From contig QKBP01000065.1 of NCBI GenBank assembly GCA_003246035.1, forward strand, positions 1-59,143: 59,143 bases of DNA, given 5' to 3'. The stretch comes from Desulfuromonadaceae bacterium (GTDB taxonomy: Bacteria; Desulfobacterota; Desulfuromonadia; Desulfuromonadales; SZUA-401). Below, piece by piece: positions 17,197 through 25,582 of this stretch. The position numbers and the translations under genes are program-made. Position 1 is the stretch's first letter. Each line of letters opens with the position of its first letter. The notes under the pieces are model-generated. The model had not been told where the DNA came from. It searched no databases and worked only from the letters and a program-made list of their open reading frames with translations.

Positions 17197-17236
17197 GCTA
17201 TACTGAAAGCGGCTGGGAAAACTTGACGCGGGTCAA
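17197..17236 (-). promoter_or_regulatory. Candidate CRP/FNR-type operator and -10 element for hcp
   Basis: TTGAC-GCGG-GTCAA (17223-17236) is a perfect dyad of the CRP/FNR spacing (compare FNR TTGAT-N4-ATCAA). On the minus strand a TATAGC hexamer lies at 17197-17202, so a start near 17187-17190 puts the dyad centre at about -40, the class II activator position. hcp genes in this group are known to be controlled by the CRP/FNR-type regulator HcpR. The site is also about 30 bases upstream of the divergent EVE gene. Confidence 0.5.
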
Positions 17237-17266
17237 AGGCGTCATTTTTTTTGACAAGGAGTGGTC

Positions 17267-17752
17267 ATGCGCCGGTTCTGGCTGATGAAATCCGAACCCC
17301 ACTGTTTTTCTCTCGAGGATCTCAAGAGCAGCCACGGTGGCATCACCTGCTGGGACGGGGTGCGCAACTACCAGGCGCGCAACCTGCTGCGCGACGAGGT
17401 TCGGCCGGGAGACGGGGTGCTTTTCTACCACAGCAACATCCCCGATCCGGCGATCGTCGGCGTGGCGCGGGTGGTCAAGGGGGGCTACCCCGATCACACC
17501 GCCCTCGACCCGCGCGAGGATCACTTCGACCCGAAGGCGAGCGCCGAAAAGCCGATCTGGTACATGGTCGACGTGCAGTACGTGGCGACATTGGCGGCGC
17601 CGCTGACCCGCGACGATCTGCGCCGTCATCCCGAGCTGGCGGGGATGGGGGTGCTGCGGCGCGGCAACCGGCTGTCGGTGTTGCCGGTGGAGAAACACGA
17701 ATGGGAAACGGTGCTCGCGCTCGGCGGCGTGAGCGATGCGGAAGCACGCTAG
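17267..17752 (+). CDS. EVE domain-containing protein
   Basis: 161 residues. Start at ATG 17267, with AAGGAG 6 bases upstream; a GTG two codons earlier directly abuts the ribosome site. It begins with RFWLMKSEP, then CWDGVRNYQARN and GDGVLFYHSN, the conserved features of the EVE fold, a PUA-like domain that in characterised relatives reads modified bases in DNA or RNA. The length is typical of the single-domain bacterial family. It lies 12 bases upstream of the AsmA-like gene, so the two are probably cotranscribed. The biological role in bacteria is unknown. Confidence 0.9.
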   Translation: MRRFWLMKSEPHCFSLEDLKSSHGGITCWDGVRNYQARNLLRDEVRPGDGVLFYHSNIPDPAIVGVARVVKGGYPDHTALDPREDHFDPKASAEKPIWYMVDVQYVATLAAPLTRDDLRRHPELAGMGVLRRGNRLSVLPVEKHEWETVLALGGVSDAEAR

Positions 17753-17764
17753 GGAGGAGACATC

Positions 17765-19639
17765 ATGAGCAAGCCGGTCAAAGTCATTGCCATTGTCGCA
17801 TCGGTCGTTCTGGTCCTGGTGATCGCCCTGGTGATCGCCGCCAAGGTGCTGATCACCCCCGAGCGGGTGCGCGCCACGGTCCTGCCGATCGCCGAGGAAC
17901 AGCTGGCGCGCAAGGTCGATTTCGGCGGTCTGGGGGTGAGCATCTTCTCCGGTATCACCCTTGAGGGGTTCACGGTTTACGAGGCTGACGGCCAGGAGCG
18001 CTTCGTGACCCTCGACGGACTGGTGCTGAGGTTTCGCATCCTGCCGCTGCTGACCGGCAAGGTGGTGGTCGACGAGGTCCGCCTCGACCGTCCGCATATA
18101 CGCGTGGTACGGGCTGCCGACGGCAGCTTCAACTTCAGTTCCATCGGCGCAGGACAAGAGGCTGCCGAGGCGCCGGCCCAGCCCTCCACGGGAGAAGACT
18201 CGTCCGGCGCGGGGATCGATCTGCTGGTTTCCAGGGTGGCAATTCGCGGCGGCGAAGTCGCCTATCGCGACCTGGCCCTGCAACCCGGCAAGCCGTTCGA
18301 GTTGACGGTCAGTGAGATTGCCGTGGATGCCCGGGACATTTCCCTCGAGAAGAGCTTCCCGGTTGAGCTCGAGGCGATGTTCGCAGGGGCGCCGCTGGAG
18401 CTCTCGGCGCAGGTCGATCCACAGCTGGCTTCGGGGAATGGGAAACTCGCCCTCAAGGGGCTGGCCCTCAAGACCTTCCGTGATCTGGTCGGGTCGGGGT
18501 ATCCGACTCACCTCGAGCCGCTCACGCTCGATCTCGAGGTGGCCGGCGCCGGGAGCGCCGAGAAGGCCGACGCTAAGGGAACGGTCACGTTGCACATGGC
18601 CGGTCAGAGCGCGCAGGTGCGCTTCGACGCTCCTGCGTTGATGCAGACGCCGCTGCCGTTGACCCTCGACCTGAGCGCTGACCAGCTGCAACTCGACAAG
18701 TTGCTTCCTCCTGAACAGCCTCCGGCTAAAGGAGGTGGGGGGACGGCTCAGGCGGCCGCCGACACAGAGATCGGTCCCTTCGATCTCCCCTTGAAGGGGA
18801 AGGGGAGCATTGCAGTCGGGAAGCTGGCCTACAACACGCTGACCCTGGAGAAGACCGAAGCGGCATGGACGCTCGAGAGGAATGTCTTTCAACTCGCGAA
18901 GATGACGGCCAATGCCGCCGGCGGCACGATCGGCGGCAAGGCACGGGTCGACCTGGCGCGCAAGGGGTTGGTCTATCAATCGACCATCGCACTCGAGAAC
19001 ATCCAGTCCGATCCCCTGGTGACTGCGTTTTATCCCGACTACGCGGGGACGGTGCAGGGGGGGCTCGACCTGGCGCTCGAAGCGAACGGTAAAGGGACGC
19101 AGAGCGAGGCCCTCAAGCGCAACCTGAGCGGTGACGGCACGCTGGTGCTTCGTGAGGGGAAAATAGTCGGTGCCCCGTTGGCCAAGGGGCTGGCTGCCTT
19201 TCTGGGGAGCGAGGAGCTGAAGGTCCTGAGCTTCCGCGAGACCCGAGGGGCGTTTACGATCAAGGATGGGAAGATCGCCTTCGACAGCCGGGTCGACGGT
19301 TCTCAGGTGCGCATGCAGCCGAGTGGCCAGGTCGGTCTCGACGGAAGCCTCGATGTGCGCCTCGAGACCCGTCTCAATCCCGAGTTGACCGGCAAAGTCG
19401 CCGGCAAGGGAGATCTCGCCGGGACGCTCAAGGATGATGAAGGGTGGGGACTGTTTCCACTGAGCGTCAAGGGGAGTGTCAACAAGCCGCGTTTCGCTCT
19501 CGACAGCAAGGCCGTGCGCAAACAAGCCGAGCAGAAGGTCAAGGAGAAGCTGGTCGACGAGCTGCTCAAGGAGAGCGGCAGCGAAGGTTCTGGCGAGAAG
19601 GCGCTCAAGGAGACCCTCAAGGGGCTCTTCGGCAATTGA
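17765..19639 (+). CDS. AsmA-family membrane-anchored protein
   Basis: 624 residues. An N-terminal membrane anchor (residues about 6-28, IAIVASVVLVLVIALVIAA) is followed by long repetitive beta-rich sequence with VDFGGLGVSIFSGITLEG and VVVDEVRLDRPHIRVVR, then GDGTLVLREGKIVGAPLAKGL, characteristic of AsmA/DUF748 proteins. These are inner-membrane anchored with the bulk in the periplasm and, as bridge-like lipid transfer proteins, influence outer-membrane lipid homeostasis. The C-terminus ends in a lysine- and glutamate-rich helix. GGAGG 7 bases before the ATG supports the start. A long antisense open frame (17198-19672) covers it and is not considered real. Confidence 0.85.
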   Translation: MSKPVKVIAIVASVVLVLVIALVIAAKVLITPERVRATVLPIAEEQLARKVDFGGLGVSIFSGITLEGFTVYEADGQERFVTLDGLVLRFRILPLLTGKVVVDEVRLDRPHIRVVRAADGSFNFSSIGAGQEAAEAPAQPSTGEDSSGAGIDLLVSRVAIRGGEVAYRDLALQPGKPFELTVSEIAVDARDISLEKSFPVELEAMFAGAPLELSAQVDPQLASGNGKLALKGLALKTFRDLVGSGYPTHLEPLTLDLEVAGAGSAEKADAKGTVTLHMAGQSAQVRFDAPALMQTPLPLTLDLSADQLQLDKLLPPEQPPAKGGGGTAQAAADTEIGPFDLPLKGKGSIAVGKLAYNTLTLEKTEAAWTLERNVFQLAKMTANAAGGTIGGKARVDLARKGLVYQSTIALENIQSDPLVTAFYPDYAGTVQGGLDLALEANGKGTQSEALKRNLSGDGTLVLREGKIVGAPLAKGLAAFLGSEELKVLSFRETRGAFTIKDGKIAFDSRVDGSQVRMQPSGQVGLDGSLDVRLETRLNPELTGKVAGKGDLAGTLKDDEGWGLFPLSVKGSVNKPRFALDSKAVRKQAEQKVKEKLVDELLKESGSEGSGEKALKETLKGLFGN

Positions 19640-19691
19640 CAGCTTGATCGCGCACAGGCTATCTTGAGCCATTCTTTTGGACGGAGTCGAG

Positions 19692-20189
19692 ATGAAGGGT
19701 ACTCAGGATTTCAGCGGTTTTGAGGTCGTGCGCGCAGCCATGGAGGTTGAGAAGAGCGGCCACGCTTTCTATGCGTCGATGGCCGAAAAGGCGCTCAACC
19801 CCACGGCACGAGAGTTGTTCGCACTGCTCGCTCACGACGAGATCGGCCACTTGAAAACCCTTGAAAAATTACTGCCGAAATACGAGCAGGGCTCCTACTG
19901 GGACAATGAAGAGGAGTTTGTCCCCTATCTGAGGCGCTTTTCAGCTGGTGAAATTTTCCCCACGGCAGAACGCCTCGCATCGGCGTTGCTCAGCAGCGAT
20001 CTCGATCTCAAGGCCATTGACCTAGCGATTGAGGCCGAGGACAAATTTGCCGAATTCTTTCACAAGGCCGCGGCGAGTGCGCTCGATCCCGACGGGAAGG
20101 AAGCGTTTACGTGGTTGGCCGCAGAGGAGGAGACGCACGGTCGGATTCTCCGGGAGCGCAAGGCCAGGATTGTGGCAGCGCTGGGCTGA
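19692..20189 (+). CDS. Rubrerythrin-type ferritin-like protein
   Basis: 165 residues, all helical. Start ATG 19692 (ACGGAG 5 bases upstream) rather than the TTG at 19677. Two halves carry EKSGHAFY...HDEIGHL and IEAEDKFAEFF...AAEEETHGRIL, the paired E/ExxH pattern of a ferritin-like di-iron site. The C-terminal rubredoxin domain of classical rubrerythrin is absent. Probable role: peroxide reduction or iron handling in an anaerobe. It follows the AsmA-like gene by about 50 bases without a visible terminator. Confidence 0.87.
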   Translation: MKGTQDFSGFEVVRAAMEVEKSGHAFYASMAEKALNPTARELFALLAHDEIGHLKTLEKLLPKYEQGSYWDNEEEFVPYLRRFSAGEIFPTAERLASALLSSDLDLKAIDLAIEAEDKFAEFFHKAAASALDPDGKEAFTWLAAEEETHGRILRERKARIVAALG

Positions 20190-20282
20190 ACGGTGGTCCA
20201 CGAGGCTATGAAATGACTAAAGGTATATCTTGATTGTTTTATGACTATTTGACGTGAAGATGAGGCAACGGAGGCAACAACG

Positions 20283-20783
20283 ATGAGTGAAGCACAGGCG
20301 GCTGAAAGTATCCAGTTCTTAACGTTCAAGCTCGGCGACGAAGTGTACGGGGTCGACGTGCTGCAGGTACGCGAAGTGCTCGACGCCGTGCCGGTGACCA
20401 AGGTCCCGCGCAGCCCCGAATTCATGCTCGGGGTGATCAACCTCCGTGGCAGCGTGGTGCCGGTGGTCGACATGCGCCGCAAGTTCGGCATGCAGGCCGC
20501 TGACCGGAGCCGTGACACCTGCATCGTCGTCATGGAGATCGCCCTCGAGGGGGAGACCACCGTGATCGGCGCGCTGGCGGACGCGGTCGAAGAGGTGCTG
20601 GAGCTGACCGAGGCGCAGATCGAGCCGGCACCCAAGCTCGGAACGCGTCTGAACACCGAGTTTATCCGCGGCATGGGGAAGCGCGACGAGCAGTTTATCA
20701 TCCTGCTCGACGTCGACCGGATTTTTTCCGCCGAGGAGCTTTCCGTGGTGACCGGCGCCGCAGAGCCGGCCACAAAGGAATAG
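20283..20783 (+). CDS. cheW: Chemotaxis coupling protein CheW
   Basis: 166 residues. FLTFKLGDEVYGVDVLQVREVL at the N-terminus is split by the typical CheW beta-strands; VPRSPEFMLGVINLRGSVVPVVD is the central signature, ending IILLDVDRIF. It couples methyl-accepting receptors to the kinase CheA at the inner membrane. CGGAGG lies 9 bases upstream of the ATG. No cheA, cheR or receptor is adjacent, so it works with genes located elsewhere. A terminator follows immediately. Confidence 0.95.
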   Translation: MSEAQAAESIQFLTFKLGDEVYGVDVLQVREVLDAVPVTKVPRSPEFMLGVINLRGSVVPVVDMRRKFGMQAADRSRDTCIVVMEIALEGETTVIGALADAVEEVLELTEAQIEPAPKLGTRLNTEFIRGMGKRDEQFIILLDVDRIFSAEELSVVTGAAEPATKE

Positions 20784-20810
20784 GCGGACCCCAGTCGTTT
20801 CAACAGTATG

Positions 20811-20842
20811 GCGGCCACCTGATCGGGTGGCCGCTTTTTTTG
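20811..20842 (+). terminator. Rho-independent terminator after cheW
   Basis: Stem GCGGCCACC/GGTGGCCGC (20811-20819 and 20826-20834), 6-base loop, then seven T residues. Confidence 0.92.
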
Positions 20843-20905
20843 TGGCGTCGCGCCGCGGCTTTAGGTACACTCGCCGCCTTTGAAGCCCACAAGGAGAACA
20901 GTTTC

Positions 20906-22723
20906 ATGTCTGAACATATCCGAAATATAGCCATTATTGCCCACGTCGACCACGGCAAGACCACACTTGTCGACGCTATGCTGATCCAGTCCGGGGTGTT
21001 CCGGGAGAACCAGGCGATCACCGAGCGGGTCATGGACAGCAACGATCTTGAGAAGGAGCGGGGGATCACCATCCTTTCCAAGAACCTCTCGGTGCAGCAC
21101 GGTGACCTGAAGATCAACATCGTGGACACCCCGGGGCACGCGGACTTCGGCGGCGAGGTGGAGCGCGTCCTGAAGATGGTCGACTCGGTGCTGCTGCTGG
21201 TCGACGCCTTCGACGGGCCGATGCCGCAGACCCGCTTCGTGCTCAAGAAGTCTCTCGATTTGGGGCTGAAGCCGATTGTGGTCATTAACAAGATCGACCG
21301 CCCCGGCGCGCGGCCGGAAGAGGTGGTCAACATGGTTTTCGACCTGTTCTGCGAGCTCAACGCCAACGAGGAGCAGCTCGATTTTCCGATCGTCTACGCC
21401 AGCGCCAAGAACGGTTACGCCAAGCACGAACTGGCGGACGACTCGGACAACCTGGAGCCGCTTTTCCAGATGATCCGCGTCAAGGTCGATCCGCCGCAGG
21501 TTGATGTCGAGGCGCCGTTTCAGCTGCTGGTGACCAACATCGCCTACAACAAGTTCATCGGTCGTATCGCCACGGGCAAGATCTTCAACGGCAAGGTCAG
21601 GTCGGGCGAGACGGTGGCCTGGATCGACAAGGAGGGCCATGTCAAGAACGGCCGGATCACCAAGTTGCTCGGTTACCAGGGGCTGCAGCAGGTGGAGATC
21701 GAGGAGGCCTTTGCCGGGGATATCGTGACCATCGCCGGCTTCGAGGAGCTCGGGATCGGTGAGACTCTCGCCAGCGCCGATAAACCGGTGGCCTTGCCCT
21801 ACGTGGCGATCGACGAGCCGACCCTGTCGATGAACTTCATGGTCAGCAACTCCCCCTTCGCCGGCCGCGAAGGGAAGTTCGTTACCTCGCGCAACATTCG
21901 CGATCGGCTGATGAAGGAGCTGCGCACCAACGTTTCCCTGCGGGTCGAGGATACCGCTAACACCGACACCTTCAAGGTCTCCGGGCGCGGCGAGCTGCAC
22001 TTGTCGATCCTGATCGAGAACATGCGTCGCGAGGGTTTCGAGATGTCCGTCTCCAAGCCGGAAGTTATCTTCCGCGAGATCGACGGCGTGCGCTGTGAGC
22101 CTATGGAGTACCTGACCATTGACGTTCCCGAGGAATACCAGGGGACGGTGATCGAGAGGCTCGGTACCCGCAAGGCGGAGATGGTCTCCATGACGCCGAT
22201 GGAGGGGACCAACCGGATCGAGTTCATTATTCCTGCCCGCGGCCTGATCGGTTTCCGCACCGAGTTTCTTACCGAGACCCGCGGCACCGGAGTGATGAAC
22301 CACACCTTCCACGAGTACGCCCCCTACAAGGGGCCGATTGCCGGCCGCAAGAACGGCGTACTGATCTCCATGGACAACGGCGAGTCGGTCGCCTATTCCC
22401 TGTTCAATCTCCAGGATCGTGGCATCCTCTTTGTCGGCCCGGCCGTTGACGTCTACGAAGGGATGATCGTAGGCCAGCACGCCAAGGAGAATGACCTGGT
22501 GGTCAACGTCTGCAAGGGGAAGAAGCTGACCAACGTGCGCGCCTCGGGGAGCGACGACGCCATCCGCCTCACCCCGGCGACCATCCTTTCCCTGGAGCAG
22601 GCGCTGGAATATATTGACGACGACGAACTTGTCGAGGTGACCCCCAAGTCGATCCGGTTACGGAAAAAGACCCTCGATGAAAACCTGCGCAAACGCGAGA
22701 AGAAGAGCAAGACCCTCAGCTGA
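20906..22723 (+). CDS. typA: Translational GTPase TypA/BipA
   Basis: 605 residues. AAGGAG lies 9 bases before ATG 20906, which gives the usual family start [20 protein letters not shown]; the open frame extends to 20840 without support. GTPase motifs: G1 [10 protein letters not shown]2 region ERGITI, G3 [10 protein letters not shown]4 NKID. EF-G-like domains follow and the C-terminus has the TypA-specific [13 protein letters not shown] and [13 protein letters not shown]. TypA/BipA is a ribosome-associated GTPase needed for growth under cold or other stress. Full family length. TACACT at about 20871 may be its -10 element. Confidence 0.97.
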   Translation: MSEHIRNIAIIAHVDHGKTTLVDAMLIQSGVFRENQAITERVMDSNDLEKERGITILSKNLSVQHGDLKINIVDTPGHADFGGEVERVLKMVDSVLLLVDAFDGPMPQTRFVLKKSLDLGLKPIVVINKIDRPGARPEEVVNMVFDLFCELNANEEQLDFPIVYASAKNGYAKHELADDSDNLEPLFQMIRVKVDPPQVDVEAPFQLLVTNIAYNKFIGRIATGKIFNGKVRSGETVAWIDKEGHVKNGRITKLLGYQGLQQVEIEEAFAGDIVTIAGFEELGIGETLASADKPVALPYVAIDEPTLSMNFMVSNSPFAGREGKFVTSRNIRDRLMKELRTNVSLRVEDTANTDTFKVSGRGELHLSILIENMRREGFEMSVSKPEVIFREIDGVRCEPMEYLTIDVPEEYQGTVIERLGTRKAEMVSMTPMEGTNRIEFIIPARGLIGFRTEFLTETRGTGVMNHTFHEYAPYKGPIAGRKNGVLISMDNGESVAYSLFNLQDRGILFVGPAVDVYEGMIVGQHAKENDLVVNVCKGKKLTNVRASGSDDAIRLTPATILSLEQALEYIDDDELVEVTPKSIRLRKKTLDENLRKREKKSKTLS

Positions 22724-22735
22724 GGCCGTGGAGCT

Positions 22736-22764
22736 TTGACCTTGCTGACGGAATCGTCTAAAGT
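22736..22764 (+). promoter_or_regulatory. Sigma-70-type promoter for the 18-residue repeat protein
   Basis: TTGACC (22736-22741) and TAAAGT (22759-22764) are separated by 17 bases, about 48 bases before the ATG at 22812. It lies just after the typA stop, so the repeat protein can be transcribed on its own. Confidence 0.55.
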
Positions 22765-22811
22765 GTGACTTTCCGATGCGATGAATTACTCTGTAAGGCA
22801 GGTGTGCTGGG

Positions 22812-23207
22812 ATGGGGAGAGGCTACATCAAGCGCCACGGACAGTCGTTGATCAGCGGCTACGAGTGGAACGGGAGAATCCTCAAGCCGTTCGGCAAGAA
22901 CGCCGTACACGGCTGGGAGTTCAACGGTAACCACTTGAAGCCTTACCAGAACTCGGTAGCCAAAGGCTTCGAGTGGGACGGCAAGGTGCTCAAGCCGTAC
23001 GGCCGGTCGGCTTTTGCCGGCTACGAGTGCAAGGAGAACCGCATCAAGCCCTACATGCAGTCGATTGAGAAGGGCTGGGAGCGGCGCGGCACCAGTTGGG
23101 CGCCGACCGGCATGTCGCTGGACGCCGGCTGGGATGTCCAGGGAGAGATTCCCCTGCCGGTACTGGTGCTGGTCTTTACCGGCCTGGTCGACTCCAACCA
23201 AATCTAG
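22812..23207 (+). CDS. Uncharacterised protein built of 18-residue GxExxGxxxKPY repeats
   Basis: 131 residues; I recognise no established family. Residues 16-105 are five consecutive repeats of exactly 18 residues: GYEWNGRILKPFGKNAVH, GWEFNGNHLKPYQNSVAK, GFEWDGKVLKPYGRSAFA, GYECKENRIKPYMQSIEK and GWERRGTSWAPTGMSLDA; a sixth starts GWDVQG. Conserved positions are G-aromatic-E-aromatic, a central N/D-G turn and KP-aromatic; repeats four and five are progressively degenerate. The C-terminus is hydrophobic (LPVLVLVFTGLVD). There is no signal peptide. Alternating aromatic residues with turns suggest short beta hairpins, possibly a small beta-solenoid or propeller-like sheet. It has its own promoter and terminator. 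The start lacks a strong ribosome site. Confidence 0.75.
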   Translation: MGRGYIKRHGQSLISGYEWNGRILKPFGKNAVHGWEFNGNHLKPYQNSVAKGFEWDGKVLKPYGRSAFAGYECKENRIKPYMQSIEKGWERRGTSWAPTGMSLDAGWDVQGEIPLPVLVLVFTGLVDSNQI

Positions 23208-23235
23208 AAAGGCGGGCCTCGAGCCCGCCTTTTTC
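23208..23235 (+). terminator. Rho-independent terminator after the repeat protein
   Basis: Perfect 10-bp stem AAAGGCGGGC/GCCCGCCTTT (23208-23217 and 23223-23232) and TT. A-runs on the opposite side also let it serve rarA, which ends at 23234. Confidence 0.85.
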
Positions 23236-24568
23236 ATTCCTCCCGGGGCGTCTTGCCAGTCGCCGCCAGGCGCTTCAACTCCTCCCAGTACTCCATCCGT
23301 TCGCGAATCATCTTCTCGTAGCCCCGCTCTGCCGGGATGTAGTAGCGCTGTCCGTGCAGTCTCTCCGGCAGGTACTCCTGGGGAGTATACCCCTCGGCGC
23401 TGTCGTGGGCGTACTGGTACCCCTTGCCGTAATCGAGATTCTTCATCAGCGCGGTCGGGGCGTTGCGGATATGCTTGGGGACCGGCAGGGCCCCGCTGCG
23501 GGCCACTTCGGCCTGGGCCTTCTTGATCCCCTCGTAGGAGGCGTTGCTCTTGGGTGCGGTCGCCAGGTAGGTGACCCCCTGGGCAAGGTTGATGCGTGCT
23601 TCGGGGAGACCAACGAAGTGGACCGCCTGCTGCACGGCGATCGCCAGCTGCAGTGCGCGCGGGTCGGCGTTGCCGATGTCTTCGCTGGCGAAAACCACCA
23701 TGCGCCGGACGATGAACAGCGGGTCCTCGCCGGCCTCGAGCATCCGTGCCAGCCAGTAGAGGGCTCCGTCGGGATCCGACCCGCGTAGTGACTTGATGAA
23801 GGCGGAGATGACGTTGTAGTGTTCTTCGGCCCCCTTGTCGTACATCAGGGCCTTCTTTTGCAGCGCCTCTTCGATGTCCCCGCGCTCGAGTGTGCCGCCG
23901 CTCATGGTGGCTGCTGCGACCTCGAGGGTGTTAAGGGCGACCCGGGCGTCTCCCTGGGCGGCCTCGGCGAGAAAGGCGAGGGCATCCTCGCCGACCTCGA
24001 GCTTGCGGCTCGCCAGCCCTCGCGGGTCGTGCAGGGCGCGCTCGAGAAGGGTGCGAATATCCGCAGCGTCAAGTTGCTCGAGCACGAAGACCCGGGAGCG
24101 AGAGAGCAGGGCCGAGTTGATTTCGAACGACGGGTTCTCGGTGGTCGCCCCGATCAGGATGATGTCCCCCCGCTCCACGTAGGGGAGAAAGGCATCCTGC
24201 TGGGCCTTGTTGAAGCGATGGATCTCGTCGACGAACAGCAGCGTGCGGCGTCCCTGGTAGGCCCTTTCGTCCTGGGCCTGCTTGACGATCTCCCGGACCT
24301 CCTTGACTCCCTGCAGGACGGCCGAGAAGAACACGAACCGGCAGGAGGTGCTCGCAGAGATCACCTGGGCCAGGGTCGTCTTGCCGGTACCGGGAGGTCC
24401 CCAGAAGATGATCGAGGCGACCTGGTCGGTTTCGATCAGTCTCCGCAGCGGCTTCCCTTCGCCGAGCAGGTGCTGTTGGCCGACCACCTCGTCGAGGGAG
24501 TGCGGCCGCATCCGCTCCGCAAGGGGGGCGTGCCGGTTGATGTCGGGGTGGTTCTTGAAGAGATCCAC
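23234..24568 (-). CDS. rarA: Replication-associated recombination protein A (AAA ATPase)
   Basis: 444 residues, GTG start at 24568 with AAAGGA 6 bases upstream. RMRPHSLDEVVGQQHLLG is the family N-terminus; Walker A GPPGTGKTT, Walker B LLFVDEIHRF, sensor GATTENPSFE. The C-terminal tetramerisation region includes GSDPDGALYWLARMLEAGED. RarA/MgsA acts at stalled replication forks and gaps in the cytosol. Normal length. Divergent from nadK across 155 bases. Confidence 0.96.
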   Translation of the reverse strand: MDLFKNHPDINRHAPLAERMRPHSLDEVVGQQHLLGEGKPLRRLIETDQVASIIFWGPPGTGKTTLAQVISASTSCRFVFFSAVLQGVKEVREIVKQAQDERAYQGRRTLLFVDEIHRFNKAQQDAFLPYVERGDIILIGATTENPSFEINSALLSRSRVFVLEQLDAADIRTLLERALHDPRGLASRKLEVGEDALAFLAEAAQGDARVALNTLEVAAATMSGGTLERGDIEEALQKKALMYDKGAEEHYNVISAFIKSLRGSDPDGALYWLARMLEAGEDPLFIVRRMVVFASEDIGNADPRALQLAIAVQQAVHFVGLPEARINLAQGVTYLATAPKSNASYEGIKKAQAEVARSGALPVPKHIRNAPTALMKNLDYGKGYQYAHDSAEGYTPQEYLPERLHGQRYYIPAERGYEKMIRERMEYWEELKRLAATGKTPREE

Positions 24569-24723
24569 GCGGGGTCCTTTCGGCCAAATTTCGAGGGTGT
24601 CCGTGACTCTAGCACACGGTCATGCGGGCAGCAAGACGCGGCCGTGTAAGTTGTTGAAGACCATAGACTAATGAGGTTTGCTGTGATACATTTCCGGCAG
24701 CCTGCGCAGACCCTGGGGGGAAC

Positions 24724-25578
24724 ATGAAGGTCATCGGAATCATCGCTAAACGTCAACAGCCCGTGGCCACGAAAATGGCCGGGGAGATCTGTGCCTTTCT
24801 TGCCGAACGGCATATCGACGTCGTGCTCGAACAGGATCTTGCGCGCGGGATGGGGGGGGCACAGGGATACCCGGAGAACGTCATCCCGGCCATGGTGGAG
24901 ATGATCATCGTGCTCGGCGGGGACGGCACCCTGATCTCGGTAGCCCGCCAGATCGGCGCACGCAAGATCCCCATCTTCGGCGTCAATCTCGGCAGCCTCG
25001 GGTTTCTTACCGAGATCCCCCGCGGCGAGGTCTTCGAGATTCTCGAGCAGGTGATCTCCGGAGATTACAGCGTCTCCGAGCGGCACATGCTCGAGGCCGA
25101 AGTGCGGCGCGGTGAGACCGAGGCCGGGCGCTTTACGGTACTCAACGACATCGTCATCAACAAGGGGGCCCTGGCGCGCATCATCGACATGGAGGTGCAC
25201 GTCAACAACGGCTACCTCACCACCTATAAAGCCGACGGCCTGATCATCTCGACGCCCACCGGGTCCACCGCCTACAACATGGCCGCCGGCGGCCCGATCA
25301 TCTACCCCGGCCTCAAGAGCCTGGTGATCACGCCGATCTGCCCGCACACCCTGACCAATCGTCCGATCATCTTCTCGGCCCGTTCGGTGATTCGCGTCGA
25401 GGTCAAGTTTCAGGACCAGGACGTGGTTCTGACGGCCGACGGCCAGGTCGGGATGCCGCTCAAGGGGGGCGATGTGGTCGAGATCCGGCTCTCCCCCAAC
25501 CGAACCCTGCTGGTCGACAGCCCCAAGCGCGATTACTTCGAGGTGCTGCGTACCAAGTTGCGCTGGGGGGAGCGATGA
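24724..25578 (+). CDS. nadK: NAD kinase
   Basis: 284 residues. VLGGDGTLISVAR carries the GGDGT nucleotide-binding motif, followed by FGVNLGSLGFLTE, LNDIVINKGALARI and ADGLIISTPTGSTAYNMAAGG, the NAD-binding and catalytic core. It phosphorylates NAD to NADP in the cytosol. GGGGGG lies a few bases before the ATG. The stop is 4 bases before the recN ATG, so nadK-recN is one operon, an arrangement common in many bacteria. Confidence 0.97.
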   Translation: MKVIGIIAKRQQPVATKMAGEICAFLAERHIDVVLEQDLARGMGGAQGYPENVIPAMVEMIIVLGGDGTLISVARQIGARKIPIFGVNLGSLGFLTEIPRGEVFEILEQVISGDYSVSERHMLEAEVRRGETEAGRFTVLNDIVINKGALARIIDMEVHVNNGYLTTYKADGLIISTPTGSTAYNMAAGGPIIYPGLKSLVITPICPHTLTNRPIIFSARSVIRVEVKFQDQDVVLTADGQVGMPLKGGDVVEIRLSPNRTLLVDSPKRDYFEVLRTKLRWGER

Positions 25579-25582
25579 GTCC

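Noticed and set aside
17198..19672. 824-codon open frame on the minus strand opposite the AsmA-like gene
   Set aside because: No ribosome site, no recognisable protein, and perfectly antisense to a well-supported gene; long antisense frames are expected from high GC codon use here.
20219..20260. TAAAGGTA upstream of cheW resembling a flagellar sigma-28 -35 element
   Set aside because: No GCCGATAA-like -10 at the required spacing.
22857..23126. 54-base periodicity considered as a possible CRISPR or DNA repeat
   Set aside because: The repeats are conserved at protein level only, with no identical DNA repeats or spacers.
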